This document shows positions 8,001 to 15,131 of a DNA stretch of 20,318 nt, one piece after another. Positions within the stretch are counted from its first letter, which is position 1. Each line of letters opens with the position of its first letter. The notes beneath the pieces are model-generated. The model was not told the origin of the DNA. It saw nothing but the letters and a program-made list of their open reading frames with translations, and made no database searches. The position numbers and the translations under genes are program-made. Source of the stretch: JBCCRH01 sp039208045 (GTDB lineage Bacteria; Bacteroidota; Bacteroidia; Chitinophagales; Saprospiraceae); the NCBI GenBank assembly GCA_039208045.1, contig JBCCRH010000053.1, forward strand, positions 1 through 20,318, in the 5' to 3' direction.

Positions 8001-8883
8001 AATCGATAGGTGTTGAACCTTTTATCAAGATGATGGCATCATCTCCACTCCAGATACCACCATTAGCCGGTTGATCTGCTTGCGCTAAAATAGCAGCATT
8101 AGCATCAACAGAAGCTACGACATGTACATCACCAGGAGCAATCGTTCCATTCAAATCGACAGTAGTTGCACCAGTTCCTCCATTAAAAGAAATCAAAAGA
8201 TCGTAGTCGCCAGCAGCTAGATCAATAGCGGCATCCGTGGGATTGTAGATTTCGATTGCTTTATTGAAACCACTCCCTTCGATGTATTCTGAGAAGTAGA
8301 GTTCGGTACAGCCCATAGGCATGGTGGCTGCACAGCCATCGAAGGTGTGGGAGCCGAATCCGTTGATGGTATTTTCAGCAAACTCATCCCATTCTGTAGC
8401 AGGATCAAACGCATCATTGGGATTCGTATCCCCTTCGGTTACCGAAGACTTACGACGCAAAGTAATATCTTGCGCATAAGTTACACGAACTCCAATTTGG
8501 CCTATCACATCCACAGCATTTCCATTTTTGACAAGCGCTATTGGATCGTCACCATTATAGAAGTTACCTCCAGCGGCGAGATCCTCAGAAACACCTAAAG
8601 CTTCTCCATCATCACACACAACATAAGTGGCACCAGCCGCTATTGTGCCTGTTAGGTCGATCGTGTTTCCTGGAGTTACATTGTCATTAAAATAAATCAG
8701 GATTTGATACGATTGGTCTTCAAGATCAATTGTTTCATCTGTAGGATTGTACAATTCAAGGCACTTATTATTACTACTGCCTTCCATGTACTCTGAAATA
8801 AACAGATCGGAACACGGCTGCCCCAACAAGGCAAAAGCTGCGAACAAACCTAAAAGAGTAGAGAATAATCGTCTCATATTCAC
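5050..8883 (-). CDS. Large modular T9SS-sorted surface protein with lamin-tail-like domains
   Basis: 1,277 residues, reading GTG AAT ATG AGA CGA at the start. The GTG (8883) aligns with the ATG of the paralog at 4806; the ATG at 8877 is an equally likely start. The signal peptide is MRRLFSTLLGLFAAFALLGQ. Domains: two lamin-tail-like units (~25-187 and ~193-365; FISEYMEGSSNNKCLELYNP and YFSEYIEGSGFNKAIEIYNP), a PPC-like unit (~370-495), a third lamin-tail-like unit (~497-675; IFINEIHYDNVGSDINEFVE), an Ig-like unit with VANSSKVIRVQD (~680-785), a PKD-like unit (~790-885), an HYR-like unit (~890-990), a beta-sandwich region (~993-1180), and a type-A T9SS tail from ~1198 (IYPNPAVSEI ... RLVIARP). 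It should be moved to the cell surface by T9SS and anchored or released after tail cleavage. Lamin-tail domains also occur in bacterial secreted nucleases, but no nuclease domain is visible here. The ligand is unknown. Confidence 0.9.
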   Translation of the reverse strand: MNMRRLFSTLLGLFAAFALLGQPCSDLFISEYMEGSSNNKCLELYNPTDETIDLEDQSYQILIYFNDNVTPGNTIDLTGTIAAGATYVVCDDGEALGVSEDLAAGGNFYNGDDPIALVKNGNAVDVIGQIGVRVTYAQDITLRRKSSVTEGDTNPNDAFDPATEWDEFAENTINGFGSHTFDGCAATMPMGCTELYFSEYIEGSGFNKAIEIYNPTDAAIDLAAGDYDLLISFNGGTGATTVDLNGTIAPGDVHVVASVDANAAILAQADQPANGGIWSGDDAIILIKGSTPIDYFGSQDTDPGTQWEQNGNETQDQTLRRIGAVTGGLTSNPAGNFPELGTEWEEFDVDDASDLGMYTSTGCPAVMTPSNDLCANAIDITCGQTVTGSTVGAADITNSDISVAGSKHWYRFVGTGDNITVSLCDATDFNSFLAIVTGDCGSQTFVVGNDDVCGDDAEIVDFATTVGVDYYIVVAGGGFPPFPTGNYELSLTCTPPGCAADGDIFINEIHYDNVGSDINEFVEVAVLNSAMLDLADFTVSLYNGSPTQRNVYGSATLDQFAVGEDDGTYTYYTMMVGGFGVSGIQNGNSSGDGSSPDGLSLSCSAGLVEFLSYEGSFEAANGPAMGETSTDIGVAESSATGEFASLQLISNAWTVTGCNTKGAMNEDRPVPAAPAVGVGFKAVCQSDDISPSLANTGISTTISLGADEKVVWVIREAPAGSGYSEGDEFTVDNCGDPFKNFGDFAVANSSKVIRVQDASTLAAGDYEFEVFTEICSSGCRSISEIGFTIRISEQPTVAITADPDGDICLGTMGVQYNAVVTSTDGGTYSYDWCAYNSGDGSGTCFGGFSDNTAQMPTRNWVTSAGPKSVGVTATSDVAGCTAEDLYSFNVVAPPMVECPEDQMVTLVTNPGTFECETPVMFTNPMAGTEACSPYTLTIAIDGGTPETVTPGEEYTLIVDALGMVEVTYTLTDGLGGETTCSFNVIVDGLPCGLVDNGGIGCGTSTSMYDQGAASFSLTTDCAPNTMLYLEDESAFVFTELCGDGEITAQVTDVQGTGFAGVMMRETEAPGAKKVALGTNAVNRLRKEVRVIDGYPSSAAPIASFNQFWVRVVRSGNTFSAFASTDGVFWQPYISQVVIMDECIVVGLFTYSEKDGNMVTASFSDVAITGLDLAGSASSATVNLGANLGAPIAIGVQGLSIYPNPAVSEITLDLAKFEGQAADIRIFNQMGQLMGRTQIEEVQFNEVLDVSKLNMGVYNIMVKVGNEVVTERLVIARP
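5292..5340. repeat. Second in-frame palindromic element before a T9SS tail
   Basis: The same 18-bp core (5301-5318) has the same outer arms AACCTTGGA (5292-5300) and TCCAAGGTT (5320-5328). The right arm is extended by a 12-nt tandem copy of GGCTCCAAGGTT (5317-5328 and 5329-5340). It encodes NLGANLGAPIAIGVQG on the minus strand, between the last folded domain and the sorting tail. The repeat expansion differs from that in the paralog (12-nt unit here, 21-nt unit there), so the two genes changed independently at this spot. Confidence 0.85.
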
Positions 8884-8923
8884 TTTTTTGTTTTTGAAAT
8901 AAGGTTATACGTTTTGGTTTAAG

Positions 8924-8941
8924 CCCCGATAGCTATCGGGG
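8924..8941. repeat. Intergenic copy of the CCCCGATAGCTATCGGGG palindrome
   Basis: A perfect 18-bp palindrome identical to the cores at 1764-1781 and 5301-5318. Unlike those, it has no matching outer arms. It lies about 40 nt upstream of the start of the adhesin gene at 8883, where it would be part of the 5' untranslated RNA if transcription begins further upstream. Confidence 0.8.
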
Positions 8942-9131
8942 TGTTTCTTCTTTAATCGGTATTGGGTAAGCGATAAAAGGGGGGAAAGGTATCGCTAAGA
9001 ACCGCCAATTTACACATTGTGCGAGCTTGGCACGAGCATCATATGTTAATTTTTTATTAACAATGGTGTTGTACGGGAGTAGAGCGAATTGGTTACAAAA
9101 AATGAGCAGTAATTTTTGATTAAAGGAGTGG

Positions 9132-9163
9132 TTTGCTGGATCGGAAAATAAGTTCTATTTTCG
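9132..9163 (+). promoter_or_regulatory. Candidate promoter of the TPR histidine kinase
   Basis: TTTG (9132-9135), a 20-nt spacer and TATTTTCG (9156-9163) match the Bacteroidota pattern TTTG-N19-TAnnTTTG with one mismatch in the second box. Transcription would start near 9170, about 30 nt before the ATG at 9202. That argues against translation from the TTG at 9133. Confidence 0.4.
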
Positions 9164-9201
9164 AAATTGAAAGGAAACGAATTTATACTACCGCTATTTT
9201 T

Positions 9202-11238
9202 ATGTACCTATTACTCAAAACGGCACGCTCGGTGATGCCGCTGCTGGTTCTCCTCTCCCTTACCTTTGGCTTGCTTGCCCAACACCCACAAGTGGATAGT
9301 CTACGGCTGGCCTACGACGCAGCCCCCAACGACTCTGCTCGCCTCCAAACGTTGAATGCTCTTAGCTATGCCCTTCTTTTAAGCGAAATGGACAAAGCCG
9401 ATAGCTTGGCGCGCTTTATGCTCCATTATGGCGATAGCGTGAATATCCATAGTGAAGATGCTGCTGCGCTGGACTATATGGGCATTGCGGCTTTTGTGCG
9501 GGGCGACTTGGAGCAGGCGATGGTCTACTATGAAGGTGCAGAGACTAAAGCACGAGCATTGAAGGACTCCGTCATTTTAGCAGGAGCGATCGGTAATATG
9601 GGCATTGTGTATATGCGCTTGGGCCGCTTCAGGAAAGCTTATGAGTATATGCTGGAAGGCTCTACCATTGTGGAAGCTATTGGTTTTCAGCGCGACTACT
9701 CGGTGAGCCTGTGCAACTTAGGTACCGTTTTGCAGGAGCTGGAACAGTACGACGAGGCGGAAACCTACTTTCTGCGATGTATCGAAGAGGCGGAGAAGAT
9801 TGATCATAAAACCCCCATCTATACCGCCTATGGTAAACTGGGCCGTATTGCCGAAGGCCAAGCGGACAGTGATAAAGCGCTTGCTTATTACCAAAAAGCA
9901 TTGGAAGGCTTTTCTGCCCGAAAAGAGTTCTATGGTAGGGTTAATATAATGTATTACCTGGGGCGTTTCTACATCAATCAAAGAGAGCTGGGTAAGGCAC
10001 GAGTCTACCTAGATTCGGCTTTAGTCATTGCTCAGACCAATAACTATCCAGAAGGGCTGCTGTATAGCTTATTGGGAAAAGGTGTTTTATTGAGCCAACA
10101 AAAGCAATATGCCGACGCCGTGAGTCACTTAAAACAGGCTCTTGCAATCGACCTTGCTAACCCAAGGAATAAAAACCTGAAGCAGACAACGCTCGAAGAG
10201 CTTGCCAAAACCTATGCAGCGGCAGGCAACTATGAGCAGGCTTACCGCTATCATATCTTGTACAAAGCAGAGAGCGACTCGCTACGTATAAAAGAAAACT
10301 TAGCAGAAGTGCGGGGCTTACAGATTGAGGCCAAAGTGGCGCAGATCAATGCTGAAAATAAGCTATTGCTAGCAGAGCAAAAAGAGCAGGTAGCGGCGCT
10401 GCAAAACCAACGGCTGTGGTTAGCCGGAGCGTTCTTATTACTCGTATTGATAGCCCTAGCTGCTATTTCGGTCTACCTAGACTATCGCCGTAAGCAAGCT
10501 TACAGCATCGAACTAGAACGCCAAGTCAATCATCGCACCGCGCAGCTCGAAGCCTCCAATCAGCAACTGGAGCGCTTTGCCTATATCGCTTCGCACGATC
10601 TCAAAGAACCCCTCCGCAATATTGCTGGTTTTGTACAGCTCATTCAACGCAAGGTAGCACAACGCTATCAGCACGATGACGATATTGGAGAATACCTAGA
10701 CTATGTACTACGCAATAGCAAACAAATGAGTCATTTGCTACAAGATATTCTACAATTTACCACAGCCCAAAAACAAGACCTCACCTACGAAGTAGTCGAC
10801 ACCAACAAACTCATCAGTCAGTTAGAGGGCAACCTCCCCTACCCTGCCGATGCTGCCAAGACCTACGCTATCGACTACCAGAATTTACCCCAAGTACAGA
10901 CCAACCGCGCCATGTTATTGATTATTTTTAAAAACTTGCTCACCAATGCTTTAAAGTACAATTTGTCAAATCCTATAAAGATTAAGATTAGTGCCGAAGA
11001 GAAAGATGGAGAAGCCATTTTCAGCATATCGGACAATGGCATTGGCATTGCTCCGCAATTTCACGAAAAAATATTCGACCTGTTCAGCCGCTTACACAAT
11101 CGCGGTAAGTACGAGGGCTCTGGCCTGGGCCTTCCCATTTGTAAGAAAGTGATCGAACAGCTCGGTGGCAAAATTTGGCTCACCAGTGAGGAAGGTAAGG
11201 GCAGCACGTTTTTCTTTAGCTTGCCGCAAAAGGTCTAG
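9202..11238 (+). CDS. Sensor histidine kinase with periplasmic TPR domain
   Basis: 678 residues from ATG 9202. The frame reaches back to TTG 9133, but a signal peptide (MYLLLKTARS...LTFGLLAQ, residues 1-27) begins at this ATG. About seven TPR units fill residues ~70-370 (for example DYMGIAAFVRGDLEQAMVYY, GNMGIVYMRLGRFRKAYEY). A charged coiled coil then leads to one membrane helix (~405-426, LWLAGAFLLLVLIALAAISV). The kinase core has the phospho-acceptor His in ASHDLKEPLRNI (His ~465), the N box NLLTNALKYN (~578), DNGIGIAP, FDLFSRLH and GSGLGLPICKKVIEQLGG. So the TPRs probably sense a signal in the periplasm and the kinase acts in the cytoplasm. No response regulator is adjacent; the partner must be elsewhere. 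The aminopeptidase gene follows after 46 nt and may be co-transcribed. Confidence 0.9.
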   Translation: MYLLLKTARSVMPLLVLLSLTFGLLAQHPQVDSLRLAYDAAPNDSARLQTLNALSYALLLSEMDKADSLARFMLHYGDSVNIHSEDAAALDYMGIAAFVRGDLEQAMVYYEGAETKARALKDSVILAGAIGNMGIVYMRLGRFRKAYEYMLEGSTIVEAIGFQRDYSVSLCNLGTVLQELEQYDEAETYFLRCIEEAEKIDHKTPIYTAYGKLGRIAEGQADSDKALAYYQKALEGFSARKEFYGRVNIMYYLGRFYINQRELGKARVYLDSALVIAQTNNYPEGLLYSLLGKGVLLSQQKQYADAVSHLKQALAIDLANPRNKNLKQTTLEELAKTYAAAGNYEQAYRYHILYKAESDSLRIKENLAEVRGLQIEAKVAQINAENKLLLAEQKEQVAALQNQRLWLAGAFLLLVLIALAAISVYLDYRRKQAYSIELERQVNHRTAQLEASNQQLERFAYIASHDLKEPLRNIAGFVQLIQRKVAQRYQHDDDIGEYLDYVLRNSKQMSHLLQDILQFTTAQKQDLTYEVVDTNKLISQLEGNLPYPADAAKTYAIDYQNLPQVQTNRAMLLIIFKNLLTNALKYNLSNPIKIKISAEEKDGEAIFSISDNGIGIAPQFHEKIFDLFSRLHNRGKYEGSGLGLPICKKVIEQLGGKIWLTSEEGKGSTFFFSLPQKV

Positions 11239-11284
11239 TAGACTAGTATTTGACTGATGGCTTTTTTGTATTTTTTGGCAAAAA

Positions 11285-14200
11285 ATGAAACACTCCGGAG
11301 GTCTTAAGATTCCGGAGGTCTTAAGACCTCCGAGGTGCATCTACCTACTCTGCCTAGTATTCCCCTTCTTTTGCGCCCCTGTGCTTGCGCAAACCAGCTA
11401 TTTCCAGCAGCAAGCAGACTACTACATCCAGGTCAGCCTCAACGACCGGCGTAATGAACTAACGGGTCAAGTACAGCTCCACTATACCAACCACGCGCCC
11501 CAGGCACTCGACACGCTCTATTTCCACTGCTGGGCCAATGCTTTGCGGAGCAACACTTCCGCTTTCGCTAAACAGCGGCTCCAACAGGGCCGCACGAGCT
11601 TTTATTTTGCTACCGATGAGCAAAAAGGGGGGTACCGCAAGCTAGCGTTTCTGCTCGAAGGCGATACGATGCGCTGGAGCTACCATCCTGAGCATCAAGA
11701 TATTGTTATACTACCCTTAAAACGGCCCCTCTCTTCCAAGCAATCTATCACGCTCACTATTCCCTACCAGCTGGATATTCCAGCTCCTTTCTCGCGCCTC
11801 GGCCAGCTCGACCAACACTACCAAATGACGCAGTGGTACCCCAAACCAGCGGTGTTCGATCAAGATGGCTGGCACCTGCTCCCCTACCTCGACCAGGGCG
11901 AATTTTACAACGAGTTTGGAAATTATGAAGTGGAAATCACCTTACCCATTGAATACATCGTAGCTGCTACCGGCCAACTAGAAAGCTCCACCAAAGTGCA
12001 AGGTAAAGACGAACGCTTCCTTTCTAAGACCCTGCGCTACACTGCCCAAAATGTCCATGACTTTGCTTGGTTTGCAGACCAAAACTTCCAATATGAAGAA
12101 CGAGTAATCGCATTCCCTGATGGAACATCCACCAAAGCACAAGTCTATCGCCTACCCTCGGAAGATACCCTCTGGAACTCCGCGTTGGATTATCTGGAGC
12201 GGGCGACTCACTTTTTTTCCACCACAGTAGGACCTTACCCCTACCCTACTATTACTGCGGTGGAAAGCGCCATTCCCTATAGCGGTGCGATGGAGTACCC
12301 TATGATTACGATTGTGGGAGAAATGGAGAATACCAGGGCGCTCGACTTGGTGATTACCCACGAAGTGGGCCACAACTGGTTTTATGGCATGCTAGGCTTT
12401 AATGAGCGCACCTACCCTTGGCTCGATGAAGGCATGACTACCTATTACGAATATCGCTACCGCGATCGCTATTATGCTGATGAAAAACCTTGGAATCGAT
12501 TTGAATCCACCACTTCCAACGATGATGAGCGCTACTACCAAAAGCGGGCACTCCTCCACCTAGACCAAGCCCCTAATACCCCCTCTCCGGCCGTTGCCCC
12601 CGACAACTACTGGTCGAGTGCTTACATTCGCCCCGGCTATGCTATGCGCCACTTGGCAGCCTATCTGGGCGAACCCCGCTTTGATCGTATCATGCACGCT
12701 TTTTTTGAACAGTGGCGCTTTAAGCACCCACAGCCGAGGGATTTCCGTGCTTTTCTTACCCAAAAAAGTGGGGAGCCCTTGAACTGGTATTTTGATGATT
12801 TGATTGACACGAACGCACCTTTAGATTATGCACTGCAAGCAGTGGAGCAAGATGGAGGGCAGTTTCGTATTTTAGTAGAAAATAAGGGGGCTATTGTTGC
12901 GCCTTTCCCACTTACTGGCTTTCGCCAAAATGGATCGGACACCACGCTTTGGATGGAGGGCTTCGAGGGCGAAAAGTGGGTCAATTTCCCGAAAGGAGAC
13001 TACCGCCTGCTCCAGATAGACGCGCAGGAGCAACTGAATACCATTGATCGAACCAATGATCGCTACTACCCCGGTAAGCGCTTCCCCAAGCTGGAGCCCT
13101 TCCGTTTTTCTTTTTTTAGCAAAAAAGAAGACCCTGCTTTCACGCGCATGAATTGGCTTCCCTACGCGAGCTGGAATGCGTATGACCAATGGGCGGTGGG
13201 GTTTGGCATTCACAACTTCAACTTCTACCCACAGACCATCGATTATGCGCTATTTCCAGCCTATAGCTTTCAGACCAATAGCCTGGTAGGCGTGGGCCAA
13301 ATCCATTATAACTATTATCCTGAAAGTGAGTGGCTACAGGCATTGCGCTTGGGTGTCAATGGCCGAAGCTATCACTACGAATACATCCCCGGAGACGATT
13401 ACGACCTCCAATATTGGCGGCTAGAGCCCACGCTGCGCCTTACTTTTGCCAAAGCCCCCACTGCTACCATCCAGCACGAATTGCAGTGGCGGAGTATCCT
13501 CCTAGGCACTGAGGCGGCCGTGCGCGATGCCGATGGCAATTACCTCAATAACGAGTGGACGAACCAGACGATACATGAACTATCCTACTCCTTACAAAAC
13601 AAAAGGGTGCTCCACCCCTACCACCTACAGCTCGCATTGGAGCAGCAGTCCTACGATTTCTTCAACGAGCAGCAGCACTATCTAAAGGCCTCCTTATCAT
13701 TGGAATACGATTTTGTATACCAACATAAAAAAGCCATTTCTTTTCGATTCTTTGCGGGTGGGTTTCTCAGCAATACCGCTCGCGAACGCGGGGCTATCTT
13801 TCCGGGCGCCTTTTACCTCACCGGCGAGGGCTATGCCGATTATCGCTACGATGACCTCTACCTGGGCCGCAATGAACCGACTGGTATTTGGTCTCAACAA
13901 ATCAGCCAGCGCGATGGCGGACTCCACCTGGCCTTAGGCTCACCTAATGCCCGGGCGCTGGCCAGCAACAGCTTTATTCTAGCCATCAACCTGAAGGCGG
14001 ATTTACCGATTAACCTTCCTTTTGGGCTTCCGCTAAAACCTTACTTCGATCTAGGTTACTTTGAAGATGCTACACCTACCGGCGCCAATGCTACTTTGAA
14101 TGACCAACTGCTATGGACTGGTGGTGTGCTATTTGATCCATTCAACGGTTTGTTTAGTGTACATTTCCCGATTATTAATTCTTCGAATGTTGGCGCTTTG

Positions 14201-14287
14201 TTGGAACAACGGGGAAATTATTGGAGTCGGGTGACGTTCAGCCTTGATTTGATGCGGTTGAATCCGAGGGAGTGGGAACAAAAATAA
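11285..14287 (+). CDS. M1-family zinc aminopeptidase with long beta-rich C-terminal half
   Basis: 1,000 residues. The M1 fold covers roughly residues 40-520: an N-terminal beta domain, the substrate-binding motif GAMEYP (~335), and the zinc site HEVGH (359-363) followed 18 residues later by Glu 382 (LDEGMTTYYE). This is the full HExxH-x18-E gluzincin signature, so an active metallopeptidase acting on N termini of peptides is expected. The signal peptide ends at CAPVLAQ (~36); its N-region is encoded by a palindromic repeat (11291-11337), and no later in-frame start would keep the signal. Residues ~600-1000 are rich in alternating aromatic strands (for example VGFGIHNFNFYPQ, GVGQIHYNYYPES) and end with FSLDLMRLNPREWEQK, like an outer-membrane beta barrel. 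The enzyme may therefore sit in the outer membrane, which is an inference. It follows the kinase gene by 46 nt. Confidence 0.9.
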   Translation: MKHSGGLKIPEVLRPPRCIYLLCLVFPFFCAPVLAQTSYFQQQADYYIQVSLNDRRNELTGQVQLHYTNHAPQALDTLYFHCWANALRSNTSAFAKQRLQQGRTSFYFATDEQKGGYRKLAFLLEGDTMRWSYHPEHQDIVILPLKRPLSSKQSITLTIPYQLDIPAPFSRLGQLDQHYQMTQWYPKPAVFDQDGWHLLPYLDQGEFYNEFGNYEVEITLPIEYIVAATGQLESSTKVQGKDERFLSKTLRYTAQNVHDFAWFADQNFQYEERVIAFPDGTSTKAQVYRLPSEDTLWNSALDYLERATHFFSTTVGPYPYPTITAVESAIPYSGAMEYPMITIVGEMENTRALDLVITHEVGHNWFYGMLGFNERTYPWLDEGMTTYYEYRYRDRYYADEKPWNRFESTTSNDDERYYQKRALLHLDQAPNTPSPAVAPDNYWSSAYIRPGYAMRHLAAYLGEPRFDRIMHAFFEQWRFKHPQPRDFRAFLTQKSGEPLNWYFDDLIDTNAPLDYALQAVEQDGGQFRILVENKGAIVAPFPLTGFRQNGSDTTLWMEGFEGEKWVNFPKGDYRLLQIDAQEQLNTIDRTNDRYYPGKRFPKLEPFRFSFFSKKEDPAFTRMNWLPYASWNAYDQWAVGFGIHNFNFYPQTIDYALFPAYSFQTNSLVGVGQIHYNYYPESEWLQALRLGVNGRSYHYEYIPGDDYDLQYWRLEPTLRLTFAKAPTATIQHELQWRSILLGTEAAVRDADGNYLNNEWTNQTIHELSYSLQNKRVLHPYHLQLALEQQSYDFFNEQQHYLKASLSLEYDFVYQHKKAISFRFFAGGFLSNTARERGAIFPGAFYLTGEGYADYRYDDLYLGRNEPTGIWSQQISQRDGGLHLALGSPNARALASNSFILAINLKADLPINLPFGLPLKPYFDLGYFEDATPTGANATLNDQLLWTGGVLFDPFNGLFSVHFPIINSSNVGALLEQRGNYWSRVTFSLDLMRLNPREWEQK
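11291..11337. repeat. GGAGGTCTTAAGACCTCC palindromic element inside a gene start
   Basis: It contains the perfect 18-bp palindrome GGAGGTCTTAAGACCTCC (11314-11331). The 16-bp string TCCGGAGGTCTTAAGA occurs twice (11294-11309 and 11311-11326). The outer arms CACTCCGGAGGTCTTAAGA (11291-11309) and TCTTAAGACCTCCGAGGTG (11319-11337) also pair at 17 of 19 positions. It starts two codons after the ATG of the aminopeptidase and encodes residues 3-17 (HSGGLKIPEVLRPPR). It may fold near the ribosome binding region of the mRNA. Confidence 0.85.
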
Positions 14288-14369
14288 AATTACTTTTTTG
14301 GCTTGAACAAAATAGGGGTGGTACGGCTTTAGTTGCATCATAAGGGTAAAGAAAAAGGATCACTTGGGG

Positions 14370-14388
14370 AGCCTAGCGGAGCTGGGCT
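14370..14388 (+). repeat. Small hairpin between the aminopeptidase and beta-barrel genes
   Basis: AGCCTAGC-GGA-GCTGGGCT forms an 8-bp stem with one U-G pair in plus-strand RNA, followed 14 nt later by TTTTT (14402-14406). It could be a weak terminator for the aminopeptidase gene or a leader structure for the next gene. No clear promoter box was found between 14288 and 14417. Confidence 0.35.
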
Positions 14389-14417
14389 TCGAATTGTTAA
14401 TTTTTAAATCTACAGAT

Positions 14418-15047
14418 ATGAAAAACCTATACGTTCTTTTGGCCTGTTTGTTGACGTGGAGCTTGCAGGCGCAGCATGAATCTATTTTTGATGACATTGA
14501 TTTTATTGGGGGATTTGGGGGGCCGCTTATTGAGGTAGGCTCTATTAATGGAGAGATTGGTGCGGATGTTGGTGGTGGTGGAGCGCTTATCTTGAATAAC
14601 TATTTTCTGGGAGGCTATGGCATGGGTACTGATTATCCGGAGTTTGAGATCAATGAGGGGGAGCTCTTTGGCAACTATGAGATTGATTTTGGGCATGGAG
14701 GCTTGTGGTTTGGGTATACACACAAGCAGGATAAGCTGGTACACCTTTTCTTGAGTACCAAGGTGGGCTGGGGTAGTGCGCGCTTGGAAGGGCTGGATCA
14801 GCAAGAGCAGCGATTTAGGGATCGGGTGTTTGTATTGACGCCAGAAGTAGGGATCGAATTTAATGTGACTAGATTTTTTAAAATTGGCCTTACGGGAGGT
14901 TACCGCTGGGTAAATGGTATTTCGGTATTGCCTACACTAAATAATAGTGATTTCAATAGTCCAGTTGGTATTATCAACTTTCGCTTTGGCGGTTTTGGGG
15001 ATTACGAAGACTGGGATGATGATGACGATGATGATAACTGGTGGTAG
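14418..15047 (+). CDS. Small outer-membrane beta-barrel-like protein with Asp-rich tail
   Basis: 209 residues from ATG 14418; the frame is open upstream to an ATG at 14364. The downstream start was chosen because it begins a clean signal peptide, MKNLYVLLACLLTWSLQAQ. The mature part has Gly-rich, amphipathic strands typical of a short barrel (IGGFGGPLIEVGSI, GGALILNNYFLGGYGMG, HGGLWFGYTHKQDKLVHLFL, PEVGIEFNVTRFFKIGLTGG). It closes with SPVGIINFRFGGFG. After the last strand comes an unusual tail, DYEDWDDDDDDDNWW. I do not recognise a named family, though similar small proteins are common in Bacteroidota. The acidic tail would face the periplasm or the surface and might bind divalent cations, which is an inference. 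Confidence 0.8.
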   Translation: MKNLYVLLACLLTWSLQAQHESIFDDIDFIGGFGGPLIEVGSINGEIGADVGGGGALILNNYFLGGYGMGTDYPEFEINEGELFGNYEIDFGHGGLWFGYTHKQDKLVHLFLSTKVGWGSARLEGLDQQEQRFRDRVFVLTPEVGIEFNVTRFFKIGLTGGYRWVNGISVLPTLNNSDFNSPVGIINFRFGGFGDYEDWDDDDDDDNWW

Positions 15048-15061
15048 ACTTCTTGACATTC

Positions 15062-15107
15062 AGCGTATTGAATTAGGTGGACATTCTGTTGCCTAATTCA
15101 ATGCGCT
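15062..15107 (+). terminator. 16-bp stem-loop after the beta-barrel gene, overlapping the hemJ promoter
   Basis: AGCGTATTGAATTAGG (15062-15077) and CCTAATTCAATGCGCT (15092-15107) pair completely in plus-strand RNA, including one U-G wobble, around a 14-nt loop. No long U-run follows (TTCCCCTATCTTTG), so it is at best a weak terminator for the upstream gene. Its right arm fills most of the spacer of the next promoter, so an operator role is possible. Confidence 0.5.
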
Positions 15108-15120
15108 TCCCCTATCTTTG
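15089..15120 (+). promoter_or_regulatory. Promoter of the HemJ-type gene
   Basis: TTG (15089-15091), a 21-nt spacer and TATCTTTG (15113-15120) match the Bacteroidota vegetative promoter pattern. The ATG at 15132 is only 11 nt past the second box, so the transcript would be nearly leaderless. Confidence 0.65.
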
Positions 15121-15131
15121 CCCAAAAGGGC

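Larger units (their letters stand above)
8884..9201. other. Divergent intergenic region between adhesin and histidine kinase
   Basis: This gap has no convincing gene. It holds the upstream region of the minus-strand adhesin (motifs at 8952-8959 and 9003-9014 shared with its paralog) and a palindromic core at 8924-8941. It also holds two inverted repeats: AGCGATA/TATCGCT (8969-8975 and 8990-8996) and GTTAAT-TTTTT-ATTAAC (9045-9061). A candidate promoter for the kinase lies at 9132-9163. Confidence 0.6.

Noticed and set aside
9133..9201. TTG start for the histidine kinase
   Set aside because: It would bury the signal peptide behind 23 extra residues and overlaps a candidate promoter; ATG 9202 is better.
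14364..14417. N-terminal extension of the barrel-like protein (MGSLAELGFE...)
   Set aside because: It would place 18 residues in front of a clean signal peptide and translate a small hairpin; ATG 14418 fits better.
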